From Cruorifilaria tuberocauda (lineage: Eukaryota > Nematoda > Chromadorea > Rhabditida > Onchocercidae): a stretch of 64,000 nt of DNA. Shown here one piece after another: positions 52,126-63,953 of the stretch. The notes below the pieces were generated by a model, which worked only from the letters and a program-made list of their open reading frames with translations, was not told the DNA's origin and ran no database searches. The translations under genes and the position numbers were made by a program. The stretch lies in contig JABVXU010000047.1 in the NCBI GenBank assembly GCA_013365365.1, positions 62,001 to 126,000 of the forward strand, given 5' to 3'. Each line of letters starts with the position of its first letter. The first letter of the stretch is position 1.

Positions 52126-54416
52126 TTAAGCAAGGTGTATTTTTGAAGCTACAGAGATAATTTTTACATCTACAGCAATAACAGCACAACGTGAACCACT
52201 GATAACGTCTCCAACAAGCCATACTGGGAATCCGTCAAGTTCTTCCAGTTCTGTGCGTAAGTGTTCCGCCTGAATGTCGATGCACTTAGTTACGCTTAAG
52301 AACCAATGTATCAAATAAATGACAACCTTATCTTTTTCGACTGCAATTAAGAGACCGCCGGATGTCTCTGCAGATGTTCCGCTGAATAGATTGAAACCAT
52401 TGCCCAATGTTTTTGAAATTTCGGCCATATAATCGATTATAGGCAGGGTATGAATAACAAACTGTACTTCTGCTTTCTGCGCTTTCGCCAGATTGTCAGC
52501 ATGTCCTATAAAGGAAGTTTCAGTGCTTAAAAATTTCAAAACTTTGTTTCAGGGAGATTTAGCACATATAAAGTTCAAAAATAATACAAGAAATCACAGT
52601 AAAACCAACCTAGAATTCCAAAACCGGTAACATCCGTCGAAGCATGGGTGCCATATTTTAAGGTCATGCGTGCAGCATTTCTATTTAGTCTACACATTTG
52701 TTCAACAACCTGTTGATATGCGCGCACAATTTTTGCTTCGTCAAGTTTCAATTCCTTCACGCATGAATTTCCTCTTTTAAGCCATTCATATGAATTTACT
52801 GCCACCTGGCCTCCAAGTGGCTGAAAACTTACAACTAAACACGTGATGCACTGTAACGTATGTCATAAGGAAACTTAACAGTTCCTTAATATGAACTATA
52901 ATGAAAAATACGAAATTTTATACGAATATTTCCAGAACTCTCAAGTAAACAGAACGTAGAATTTTAACAATTTATGATGGTCAGCATTTAATTCAAACTG
53001 AGTTGTGTTTATCACAATGTGAAAAGAATGATTTTATCGCAATGTGAAAAGAGAACATATGACATATTACAGTACTACGTTATAGATCAGAACCTTCGGT
53101 ATAGGCCCGCCAATGAAGCGATAATACTTGACTAGGCTTGATAGCATTCTACTGATTCATATTAACCTTAAAATTAATAAAAATTGGGGTAAACAATAAC
53201 ATTACTTTGGTAAGTAAAAGGACGTCACCAGGGCGTGCCCCATCAACTGTAGCCATTTCATCAGCGCTGCATACACTTGTAGCTACTCCACCTAGTAGCA
53301 ACCAAGGACAACGCACCGTTTGACCACCTCTGATGGCGGTACCAGCTTCTGTTGCAGTATCCTGCAAACTTAACGAAAGTTTTTTATATTCCCTACTTTA
53401 ACCTTCTTAAAGTTCCATTAAAGTGAGTTTTACGCTACAATCGAAAAATACCTTAAAACCATCGAAGAAATTGGTGGCAACAACGTCCCGCTCGTTATCA
53501 CTGATATCTTTTGGTATGCCAAGCAAAATCAACATATTATCACAGTCAACCACTCCCATGGCATACAAATCGCTCAAAACATTTGCACATGTAATCCTGC
53601 CCTACAAAAAATTGCTGAGCTATTAGTGTCAATGTTGAAAAAATATAAAGAAAATTGGAGGAAAACCGAAAAATACATTCCATTAAGTACGGATCATCAA
53701 CAAGAGGATAGAAAAAATCTGTCGTCTGAACGAGGAATAAGCCCTTGTGTCGTAAAGGAATAACGCAACTATCCAATCCAATACCTGCAAATAATTTACA
53801 AATAACCGTCCTGTCAAAGGTGAACTACGTGATGCAAAATGGGCAGACATAAATATTAAAACTTATCTCTCTCATCATCTCTATCATTTGTTTTCAAGTC
53901 TTTCAAAAGTTCTAACAAAACCTGAAAAAAATGTTAAAATGAGTAATGAGGAATTTATAAAAAAAACTTTCGTTTTGCTGTTCGATATATCAATGACACA
54001 TCACTGACATTGAATATTTCTACTTGAAGTATTTCCATTGTGAATATAATTCCAGCCATTCACATCAGTTTAATAATGGCTTTCATGATTACTGCAAAAT
54101 GCAAAAATTTTCGAATCTCAAACTATGCACCTGGTCGTGATCGTCATTCTAAATCAAGTCCCGAAATTTGTCTCACTTATGGAAAGCCAGATTACAATAT
54201 ATTCACATTACTAGGTATTACTGAATTGCTTCGTCCCACACAAAGCACATCGTAACCAAGTCAGGCAATATTACGAGAAAATACACAACTTACCGCCCTC
54301 GGAACTTTACATCCACAACCCTTCATTTGTGTTAGCTTTGTCAGCAAAAAGTCAGCAGATAAGCCATACTCAGCTGAATTGAATCCAGACAGGACACGAC
54401 TTATTACACCATTCAT
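52126..54416 (-). CDS. seld-1: Selenophosphate synthetase (SelD/SEPHS), cysteine form
   Basis: Makes selenophosphate from selenide and ATP, the selenium donor for selenocysteine. Exons: 54294-54416, about 53865-53921, 53681-53784, 53452-53601, 53206-53361, 52610-52820, 52327-52505, 52126-52269; about 370 aa. The active-site loop reads MKGCGCKVP, so the position that is Sec in SEPHS2 is Cys (residue 34), with Lys37 following. Further family blocks: [80 protein letters not shown] and [11 protein letters not shown]. The acceptor TTTTTCAG ends one base before the start ATG, a likely trans-splice site. Two junctions lack a GT donor: exon 2 to 3 (no usable donor in phase) and exon 3 to 4 (family sequence demands ATG|GAATGT...TAG|GGC). 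Otherwise the gene looks intact. Confidence 0.88.
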
Positions 54417-55448
54417 CCTGAAAAAGTACTGCATACCCCCAGAAACTCAACAGAAATACAGAAACATTGCTATTACATTCATCTATCTGAGAACCCCAAA
54501 TTTCACTTAAATTTAGCTTATTTATAATCCTTTTAAGTTCAAATTTAAAATAACATTAGGCTATTAATGCCTTATCTAGTCATCCGTCGGATGTATTGCG
54601 AAATGTCAGCATAATCCTTTTATTACAGATGATAGTTGCAAATCTTATACAATAGAAGCATGGCTCTTACACAATAGAAGCACGCGTACGCTGTAGCGTG
54701 AATCTCTCAGATATTTTATACACACATAATGCTCAATGTTTTAGCAGAGTTATATAGTTAGTCATGCAATCTAAAAATGAACAAATCTTTCGGAAAGTAA
54801 CATATTTACGAAATCAAACTCGAGTTCACACCATTCCTTAATTGGCAGTGAGACCGCATAAAATAAAATTTAATTCTATGTAACACTCACACAATAAAGT
54901 TATTTAGGATTAAAACGATCAGAATGATCCCACCATGATCTATCATTTGAAATTATTATCAATGCCTGGCTTCGACTTCCATGAATACAACATTTTTTCC
55001 TCCATAAATTCCATCTGGCATACATTAGAACATTATAAACTACATTAATCATCAAATGAACAATGACAAATACAATAAGTTCTGCAACGCCTACTACCTT
55101 CACATATTATAATGTTAAGTGAAACGTCCAAAGCTTCAGACAAATAATTCACGTGAAATCCCAAAATACTGAAAACCATAACTCCATGAAATTGAAACTT
55201 TTATTCAATTCATTTCTAAAAATTGAAAAAAAAAATACAAATGCGTCAGAATGTGCTAGAAAACTGGATGTTTCCTCCCTCAAGTGATTCCTCCACAACA
55301 TTTTTAACATTGTTGATACTGATGAAATATGACTTTCTCAACAAGCAATTTTTGATCACTTCAACTGGTGTTGGAAAACTGATTCCACTGACCTTTACAG
55401 TAATACTGATCCATACATGGGAAATAGAATGTAGTGCAAACAACCGCA
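54417..55448. other. Spacer between mad2 and selenophosphate synthetase genes
   Basis: 1.0 kb between two minus-strand genes. No supported ORF; it presumably contains the mad2 3' UTR and the upstream region of the SelD gene. Confidence 0.5.
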
Positions 55449-57631
55449 TTAAGAGAAAGGTTTATAACATACTTTCGTATGCACTTTATGTACAGCCGTT
55501 GAGAAAGAACGGAACTGCACTTGTTCGGCACCATTTATTAAACAGGCACTAGTTTCTGCCCAGTTCTCTGGCGTATCCGCCTCCTTACCAGTATAAATGA
55601 GCACATCAAACGAACAAGGTGATTCAAGCAATGGTAGGAATGTTACCGAGGCTGTTATTTGCCTGGAAATAAGATGCAGTATATGCTAAGCAAATTTCCG
55701 AAATACTCAAGAAGAATACAGAAGAAATCCTTTTAGAAATGTGGAACTGACTAAAGTCGAACCTCATTACTTCAGCTATCTCCTGTTTGATTTTCCTTTC
55801 ATGCTTTTCCGTGGTCGAGCTTTCACTGAAAAACGGGATTTGCAAATCTATTTCTTCTGCTTCTCTTTCAATATCAAATCAGGCTTGAACCATTTCTTTC
55901 TTAACCTTATCATCCTTGTCAAAAATTCATAAGAAATGATGAGACAAAAAATACCACTATAAATTTACGGTATTTTCGCGAAATTTCCCTAGCAAAGAAA
56001 TGCAACAAACAATATGAAAATACCCATTTTGCTCAATGATTTCTTCTGTTTCAATGTCAAACTGCCATCGCTCTACTGGACGTTTAGTCTCTATATCTGC
56101 AATCGCAACAATCAGTTTCCTCAACTGCTTATTTTCCAACCAATCTGAAAGAGAGCAGTTTGGTAGAATCACACAATTTAAAACATTTTAATGCCGTTAG
56201 TAACAAACTTACAAACATACAAACAAGCAAGTGAACTGTCCTCAAACAGTTACCGAACGTAATGGTCACATAAGAATCCACTGTTTATGATACACAACAT
56301 TAAAATTAGGATTTTAGCATTTTATTTCTTTGAGTATCAGCTAAATGAATCTGAAAGCTGCTGAATGATATCCTTGCCGCTTTTCGTACTTCATCAGCAA
56401 CCCTACTGACTATTCCGAACTCAGAAGTATGCCAATAAATACTAATCTCTTATTTACTAAAAAAATTCCACGGGACCAAATAATCTTCCATCTTTAAATA
56501 CAAAAATTTGCAAAAGAGCTTGTAGTACCTCACAGTATCGTTAAATATAATATGTAACACTGCTCAGGAAAGAGAGTAATTAAATGCACGAGTATTGAGC
56601 AAATAGAATAATTAAACAAACAAATTAACATTCTCCGTTGAACAACTATTCCAAAACAGGAAGTAAAGTTTCCAAAAAAAAAACACTGCAAAATAGAACA
56701 GGAGACTGGATAAATACAGAAGATGGGATATTTCCAAAAGCTTAATAAGTTAATACATTTTATAATATATTAATAAATTTCAAGTAAAACAAGATATGAA
56801 AGGAAGCAAGCTGGTCATTTAAGAAATTGAAATCTCAGATGAACGCAAAACTTAGATATTATCCATCAACCTTATTTTTTAAAAATAGGAGCACGGAACT
56901 CACTGAATTTATGAGAGAGAATGGAAATGTGATTTAGTTAAATGATAAGTGAAATTTGGAAACAAAAGAAAAGGACCTACATTTCACTTGCTGAAGAAGT
57001 GGCTTCAAATATTGCTGCAATTCCAGATTTTTACAAATGAGCATGGTGAGTCCATATTTTTTTCTTTTCTCGAAGGAATCTGCGGGATATATACCTCGCA
57101 GATAAAGGATGTTATTAAGACCAAAATCTATAAAATTACTTTATTTAAATGAAAATCAAAAGCAAATTATCAACTTCATGTTAGTAAATTATGAATTGAG
57201 AAATGAAGTTTTTTTTTCAAGTTATTTTACGCGTGATTTTAAGCGAAATATGTTGAATGATAAGTTTAAAAAATAAGAGACCGAAGTGAAATTTTTAATT
57301 TCAACAATAAGGTATGCAAAGAAAGGAAAAGGGGCTATATCTAGTCCCGACACTTTAATCGCTTCAAGCGAGTTCCTGATAAGATAAAAACTACGGCTTT
57401 ATAGAATTCAGGAAAGCTTCTTAACAAAGAATATAGATCCTCAGTTTGCAACTACTTCAATCTTCTATCGCTTCTTAAACTGTTTAAAATGATTTTTAAG
57501 GACAAATCGTTATGACTAAACTTTTAGAAGGCAAAGATGCAAAACACCATAAGCTTACGAAAAAATTCCTGAATGAGTTGCGCCGATCCTCTAAGACAAA
57601 TAATATCGCGAATTTTCGTATCTGTGGCCAT
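55449..57631 (-). CDS. mdf-2: Spindle checkpoint protein MAD2 (HORMA domain)
   Basis: MAD2 senses unattached kinetochores and inhibits APC/C-Cdc20. Exons: 57559-57631, 56981-57127, 56024-56144, 55763-55864, 55449-55662; 657 nt, all phases consistent, 218 aa, slightly above the usual ~205. One HORMA domain fills the protein: LRGSAQLIQEFFHFGLNNIL, LRGIYPADSF, KYGLTMLICKN, WLENKQLRKLIVAIADI, ERWQFDIE, KIKQEIAEVMRQITASVTFL, SFDVLIYT and the C-terminal safety-belt region SFSTAVHKVHTKVCYKP. The small excess length is an acidic insertion after ERWQFDIETEEIIEQNG, whose upstream boundary at 55864 rests on a modest acceptor. A splice acceptor (CAATTCCAG) lies 11 nt before the ATG, consistent with trans-splicing. 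Confidence 0.93.
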
Positions 57632-58753
57632 TGCTTCGTCTTCTGGAATTGAATTAGATGATGAAACAAACAACAATTGAACACCAATAGATGAGAGACA
57701 TATGTGGGAACTCGTCAATGTTTCAATCTTCTTGTTGTCTTGTAATAAAGCACAAAAATATCTATAAAGGTAAAATAAACTGACGCTATACTGCCAAACA
57801 GAAACAAGTAAAACAACCGCACCCAACAACATCATTACCAACTATCGTGCTAAACAACGTCCAACCGTAGAATAACACCGGCTTAAGTGCAAAAATTCCG
57901 TTATCTTTTGTGCATGGGAAATGAGAATACGGGGAGGCGATGCGGGAGTGATCGACCGTCAAGCATATTCGTTCTTCTAAAGTGGACACCACAGAATAAC
58001 GAGTTCCCTCAGACAAAGAAAAATTATAATCCATAGGGTGGGTTATAGTTTTCATAAATTGCACACCTTCATAGTTGCAATAGCTGAGAAACTTTCGAAT
58101 TAAGTTTAAAATAATGTGACAAAACTCCCCTTCGTTATAGATATGTCTGAATTTAAGCTATCATTCCTTTGATTTAAAATTGGACGATAGATCATGAAAT
58201 TAGTGTTTAATTTTCAGTGATTTGATTGTGTGTTTATATTATTTGTCGGTTATCGATTGGAACTGACTGCTGCCGACTAGGTGAAATGAAAGTTATGTTC
58301 TCAAATACTGTATAAGTAGCGCTAACTCTCACTTCCTCTTGTTTGTTTCATTAAGGATCGAAGACACTTCAGGCAACTGTAAGTTCTACTTCTCTGAATA
58401 AAGCTTTGAAAGATTACGGGATTTCCAGTAAGAAATGGGACCGTTATATATCTCTAAAAGAATGATAGTTATAAACAAGAATAGATTGGTTTCCCGCCAA
58501 ATTGGTAAAATATTGCTTGTCTACTCGCCTGAGCTTCTAACTCGTGAGCTGCCTTTGAAAATTTCCTTTTAATAGAAAAGGAAATAGAAAAATGATTGTT
58601 TATTCAGGTCTATTCACTTAGAAGATTGGACAAGAGACTTGGCATCACATAAATGGATACGATATTGATATAGTGCGCTTGGCATTTTCCTTGATACTTT
58701 ATCTCCAATTTACTGAAAAGATAAGCTAATGGTTTTGCTGAATTTTTCAGTTC
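57632..58753. other. Divergent intergenic region between mad2 and cox-10
   Basis: 1.1 kb shared upstream region of two head-to-head genes. Minus-strand ORFs here (for example 57786-58064) have no recognisable motif. The far end carries the acceptor of the cox-10 message. Confidence 0.5.
58741..58753 (+). promoter_or_regulatory. Probable SL trans-splice acceptor of cox-10
   Basis: The sequence AATTTTTCAG lies 3 nt upstream of the cox-10 ATG (58754). No in-frame coding exon upstream was recognised, so it is most simply the site where a spliced leader is joined. A 5' UTR exon near 58354-58380 (ending in a GTAAGT donor) could instead supply a cis-spliced leader. Confidence 0.5.
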
Positions 58754-60582
58754 ATGCTGCCTTCATATCATCTAGTTTGTCGCCTTTGCGGTTCACATTT
58801 ACCACTTGTTAGCTGGAAGCGCAGCACGGCAGCTCTACCAAAACTGTGTACAGGAACAGAAAAGATTATTCCTTTGGATTTTGCGAAAGCGGATAAGTCA
58901 AGGAGTTATGAACACAGGCTAAAACTAGTGATCAGACCAACACCGGAAGATGGCTGGTATGTTATACAGCAAAATGGTCTGCTGAAGTCATATTTACAGG
59001 TCTGCTTGATCCGTATCACCGTGCTGTGTCTCATAATTCATTTTTCTTTGAATCATTTGTACTTGCACCGCTTTCCATGGAGTAGTTTACGCATTTAAAA
59101 CACTTAATATGAGATTTCTGTAAAATTCTTTCCTTCTAGCTCGCTAATGTAGATAGTACTTCACTTATTCTCAGCTACCAATGAATTTTTGCAGCTTTCC
59201 AAAGCAAAACTCACGGCGATGGTAACTACAACAACCATTAGTGGTTTTATCATGGCTCCAGTTGATTTGTCATTAGGCCCATTGGCAACTTGTACTGTCG
59301 GTACTGCACTTTTAAGTGCATCTGCGAATACTTGCAATCATTTACTGGAGATACCTTATGACGCTCAGATGAGAAGGACGCAAAGTCGATTACTTGTTAT
59401 GCACAGGTTGATTATTATGGCATTGATGACAAATTGTTGTGATTGGAAGTGAGGCATATTGCACTGCTCGCGACAAATTCTGATATGTTTTTTGGATATA
59501 ATCTTTAAACCGGGCAGTGGCAAATGCGCAGCTTTCTAGTTTTTGGAATTATTGATGCATCATAATTGCACTCCTAGCTGTGAATATATTTCCTTTTCTA
59601 ATTTTCTCGTGAACTGAATATTACGACAAAAAACTGATTCCGTTCCATATTCAGGCTTATAAAATTCATAATTTATGAATGAAAAGAGTCCTTCCAGATT
59701 TTCCTCTCTTCATGCCATCGCTTTTGCACTATCAACAGCAGTGGTTGGAATGACAACATTATGGATTGGTTGTAATCCATTAACAGCAACACTTGGTTTA
59801 CTCAATGCTTTTTTATATGCAGGTTCAGCTATCCCTTCATTTGTTGCGGTCTGGTTTCTTTTCATTTATAAAATCGTTTTATTTGGAAGAGATCATTTTT
59901 AGTTTTACAAATGTACAATGCAGTTCAGTTATTACTTTCCTCTATACGGGGTTTTTATAGGTGTATATACGCCAATGAAACGTTATAGCATTGGGTGTAC
60001 TTGGGTTGGAGCTGTTGTGGGTGCCATGCCACCTTTAATGGGTTATGTTGGTGCTACAGGATCCATTCAGCCCGCTTCTTTAGTGCTGGCCGCCCTATTA
60101 TATTGTTGGCAGTTCCCTCATTTCAATGCGCTCAGTTGGAATTTACGTGCCGATTATACTCGTGCCGGTTATCGGGTAATGTGTGCAGTTAATCAAAGAC
60201 TTTGTCGATTCACTTCGCTCAGGTATTCACTTAGTAGTCTCATTATAAGTTATCATTTCATCATAACATTCCTTCTCCCATATGTTATTATAGCCACTAC
60301 CAAAATTCTTGTCAGGACTTTATCGCCCGTTTTAGGTATTCAGTGGTAATTTTACTGCTTTGCTCGCTGGGAGCGCCTTCAACAAATTTGACGAAATGGT
60401 TTTTTGCTGTCGAATCACTCCCACTTAATGGTTTATTGATTTATCTATCCTATAAATTTTATCGGCACCCAGATGCAAAGACATCGAGGACACTTTTCCA
60501 TTTCACTCTACTTCATTTACCTTTAATTATGATGTTAATGACAGCAAGCAAGTTTGGCGGTCGTCCAAATAGTTCTGATTGA
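58754..60582 (+). CDS. cox-10: Protohaem IX farnesyltransferase (haem O synthase, COX10)
   Basis: Mitochondrial inner-membrane prenyltransferase that converts haem B to haem O on the path to haem A of cytochrome c oxidase. Exons: 58754-58999, 59195-59406, 59698-59822, 59961-60222, 60336-60582; 1092 nt, all phases consistent, 363 aa. A basic, acid-free N-terminus (MLPSYHLVCRLCGSHLPLVS, then WKRS) serves as presequence. The UbiA-family first motif appears as N-HLLEIPYDAQMRRTQSR around residue 132-148, the eukaryotic COX10 variant of NxxxDxxxDxxMxRT. Several membrane helices follow (LHAIAFALSTAVVGMTTLWI, TATLGLLNAFLYAG, CTWVGAVVGAMPPLMGY), then the second loop with QFPHFNALSWNLRADYTRAGY. The last exon holds the final helices and a polar C-terminus. 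It is head-to-head with MAD2. Confidence 0.94.
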
Positions 60583-63078
60583 TGGCTCTGCTTTATTACT
60601 TTTTTAATAGATTCAATAATGACAACTTTATTCAACCTTATCAGTTCATAGAAAAATTTATTGATAGATTGCTTTAGTTCCTTATTCTATACCCATGTTG
60701 GATATTATTATTACTACTTCATAATATAAGACATAGTGAAGTAATACTGAAGTAATAATTCCATTTTATTACCGGTAAATAAATTAATAAGGAACCAATC
60801 TCCATTCTAACATCTTTAGTAGGGCTAGTTGACATTATATGGGTAATTCTGGTAACATTCATTTCATATACAGAGAGAAAAACAGTGATGTAGTGAGGTG
60901 CTTTTTGTTGGTGGACACAAGATATGAAGAAAGGGACGCATTAATGATGTTTTGATTGTCAAAATTAAGAAGAGAATCTAATAAATGGCTTTACATAATT
61001 TCATCCATCATTGCATCTATTCTTTCCTTTTCATCTAATTTTCAGTTGTTTTATTACATTTTACTTCCAGCATGTGATGTTATTATCGATTTCATGTTTT
61101 TCAACACTTTTTTCCCCATTGTGATAGCTTATCTAGTTACAAAATCACTCTACTCTAATACTGCAGAATATGGAAAATCTGGTTTTACGTCTTAGTTTTC
61201 TTTTTGTGATTTTTATTGAAATCCTTCACAGCTACAGAGGTACTAATAAATATTACGACAACACTAAAACACAAAATTAACATTAAGCATTAACTGCGGT
61301 GTTGCGGACTGCCACGATATTAGTGATCTAGTAACATGGATGCCTTAAACTGACCGTAGAAGCTTAATCAAAGGAAAGGAGTTGTTTTTACACGATTTCA
61401 CGGAATATATGCTGATTAAAACCAATATGGGCTAGAGATATGCTGAGGAAGCATTCTTTTTTGACGTCGATTTGTTACTTGAGTATGAACTGAGTCTTCT
61501 TATAACTCCGTTACATTGGTAAAATCTTCTACTGATCTTATAGCCAATAGGGTTTACTGAGACAGTGTCTTATTCCGCTACTGAAAAACAACGGAAAGTA
61601 ACAAAGAATATCAACAGTTGTATGTATGCTTGTGCCTTCGATTTCCTTTTTTGAGACTATCAGTTTGCTGTTGGATTGTCAAATTACCACTCCTGATTTG
61701 AACAGTCCTCAAAACTGAGTAGAAACTGAACTCCACTAATGAAAGCCTACAGTCAAATTATGTTATCGAGTAATGATTTCCTTCCAAGTCTTCCTTTGTA
61801 ACCTTTTTGCTTTTGCTCTATCCGATTCATTACCATTACTCCATTACGTTATTGTAGCACGCTGTCCCGATGATGAAGTCCATTCAGATCGTGAACTTTT
61901 TTGTGGCTAACAATATCCTTTCATTAGAAGTAAATGAACAAAGAGTCGTCTTCACTTACAATGGATAAGTAAAGGGGAAAGCATGGAAATATACAAAAGA
62001 TAAGACATTGCAAAGCAAGAATCATATATCATATAGCTCTATTTAATACATCTTTCAATTCACGTCAACAGGGTAAGGAGATTACGCCCATTATGAAATA
62101 GAATGTCGAATGAAACTTTCTTTCCTCCTAGTTTTTTGTCAAGTTAATGGTAAAGAAATCGAGCTGCTTGAAGGTTCACTTTAAACGATAATTGAGAACA
62201 CCGACTGTAAACTTAGGAGTTTGTCAGACATTCTGGAAATATAGCTATAGTTGAGAAAATAAAGTGGAAAGGCTTGAGGAATTATCAGAACACGTACTGA
62301 ATTTTCTTGTTTTGAACAGAAAAAATCTTAAATGGAAATCTATGATCGGTACGCAATGCATGGCATCTAGCTGCTTTGTTTAGATACATCGTTTTCCTGA
62401 CAGTTTCTTGAGATTATCAAGTACTTGGTTCGAAAGAGGAGTCGGTATTCACATCTATTATTGATCCGATTCGCTAAAATCCTAAACAGTAGAACTTTTA
62501 AAGCGCAGAGTAACTAAGCAAAAACTTCATGCTCGCTGTAAAAATACAATCAATTCTAAAAGTAAAAAACCTTTAACGAAATATTTTTAATGACGCCAAT
62601 AGTGATATCAATAACGGGTATGAGTACAAACTCCTCTTTGTATCCACCCTTATATGAACCGAAACCTAGAAAAATAAATATAAATCATCGCACTGATAAC
62701 GACTATTTAACGCATACCCAGATCATTCAGTACAACGATGAAAGTGATAGCAGAGAAACTGGACAGAACGATGAGCTGCAAGCTAGCGGATCAACCGCTG
62801 AAGGAGGTAGTTGATTTGCCGAATAGAGAACAGTGCTCTTCAAACTTGAACTGCTTTTCCAACTGCTAAACTTCTTTTACACATCAGTCCCACTATCGGC
62901 GATTTCCTTCAACTGCGACAAGATTTAAGTTGTTCCTTTCTAAACGAGAGTATTCTTTCTTTCCTGTTATTGTCGTCGATCTTCTTTGACCGTGACAGTC
63001 TTTCTTTCTATTCATAAGTAAGCAAACTGCTAGCCTTTATCTCAGGCAGATGTGATTGCTGCTACACTTTGAGTGTAC

Positions 63079-63100
63079 CTCAAACTTGAGTAATTAAGCC
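63079..63100 (-). ncRNA. SL1-like spliced-leader segment (possible degenerate SL RNA gene)
   Basis: The minus strand reads GGCTTAATTACTCAAGTTTG then AG, which matches 20 of 22 positions of the nematode SL1 leader and is followed by GTACAC, a donor-like continuation (SL1 genes have GTA here). Downstream I see no Sm-binding motif of the AATTTTTGG type within the next ~90 nt and no typical SL RNA 3' stem, so this may be a decayed copy or a variant. No 5S rRNA gene was recognised beside it. Confidence 0.45.
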
Positions 63101-63345
63101 TTTATTACTTTAGATTTCATAGCATACAACAACACGACATTAACACATTAAAATTTTCTAAAATATCCAGACGAGTATTAAAAACGATATTCAGTCAGAC
63201 AAAGGGATAGGGTAATCGTTATACCTTTTCGTTAAGCCGCCACCCTCCTTGAAACCAAACCTTCCCAATGCTTCATAGTTTGGTACTTTCTTTATTCTGG
63301 AGGAGGGAGGATCTTGACCAATCAAATGTATATAATTTTAAATTT

Positions 63346-63434
63346 AAGAACAAAGGATTTCCTTAACAAAGCTTGTAAAACCACAAACATACATTTAGCT
63401 AACAATGTTAATTTGAAGAACAAAGGATTTCCTT
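63346..63434. repeat. 19-bp direct repeat pair
   Basis: The sequence AAGAACAAAGGATTTCCTT occurs at 63346-63364 and again, identical, at 63416-63434, offset by 70 bp. It may be a local duplication or the remains of a tandem repeat. Confidence 0.9.
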
Positions 63435-63782
63435 TCCTCGCTTTTTCAGCGACACCCACTAAGCATGGTGCTTTTTGAATCTCTCGTATAACATCTACTC
63501 TAACTTCAAAACTTCTTTAATCATTTGAAGACATTACAGTAATTAGCGTAGCTGAAAGAATGACAATTTTGTCACATTTATACACACATAATATCACATT
63601 TGTGTCCTATAGAATAGGGTTGCATCAAATCTCAGTTAATTCAATTGGGCTTATCACGAGCCAGATGGCACTTCGCGGTTGGCTGAAGTTATAAGAGGTG
63701 GAGCGATCGTGGGTTTGTGTGAGTCCTGCATGTTTTTAACTGGCCACATGGAGTATGGATGCAGAGCTGAGGACGGTATGCG

Positions 63783-63953
63783 ATGGTTGTACGTTGGTAT
63801 TTGCTGCGTCGGTTGCTTGCGGTGTTATGGATTGTAACTTTTCTGATTGGTATTACTGTATACTCCCTGAGTAAATACAACAATGCACTGGACCAGGACA
63901 TTCGAACAAATTTTGAGAATCGTTTACACAGATTGCAAAACGATTTCAAGAGG
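63783..63953 (+). CDS. First coding exon of a type II membrane protein, truncated by the window end
   Basis: ATG at 63783 opens 57 codons ending at AGG|GTTTGT (phase 0). The peptide has a short basic cytosolic end (MVVRWYLLRR), one hydrophobic signal-anchor (LLAVLWIVTFLIGITVYSL) and then a polar, coiled-coil-like stretch (NFENRLHRLQNDFKR). This layout is typical of Golgi glycosyltransferases and glycosidases, which have a cytosolic tail, a signal anchor and a stem, but the catalytic part lies outside the window. The specific enzyme cannot be named. Confidence 0.6.

Larger units (their letters stand above)
60583..63782. other. Gene-poor 3.2 kb between cox-10 and the right-edge gene
   Basis: No supported protein gene. 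The stretch contains the SL1-like element at 63079-63100 and a 19-bp perfect direct repeat at 63346-63364 and 63416-63434. A 74-codon plus-strand ORF at 62590-62814 has no recognisable motif. Confidence 0.5.

Noticed and set aside
57786..58064. 92-codon minus-strand ORF upstream of mad2
   Set aside because: No recognisable domain and not joinable to MAD2, whose start is fixed by family alignment and an adjacent acceptor.
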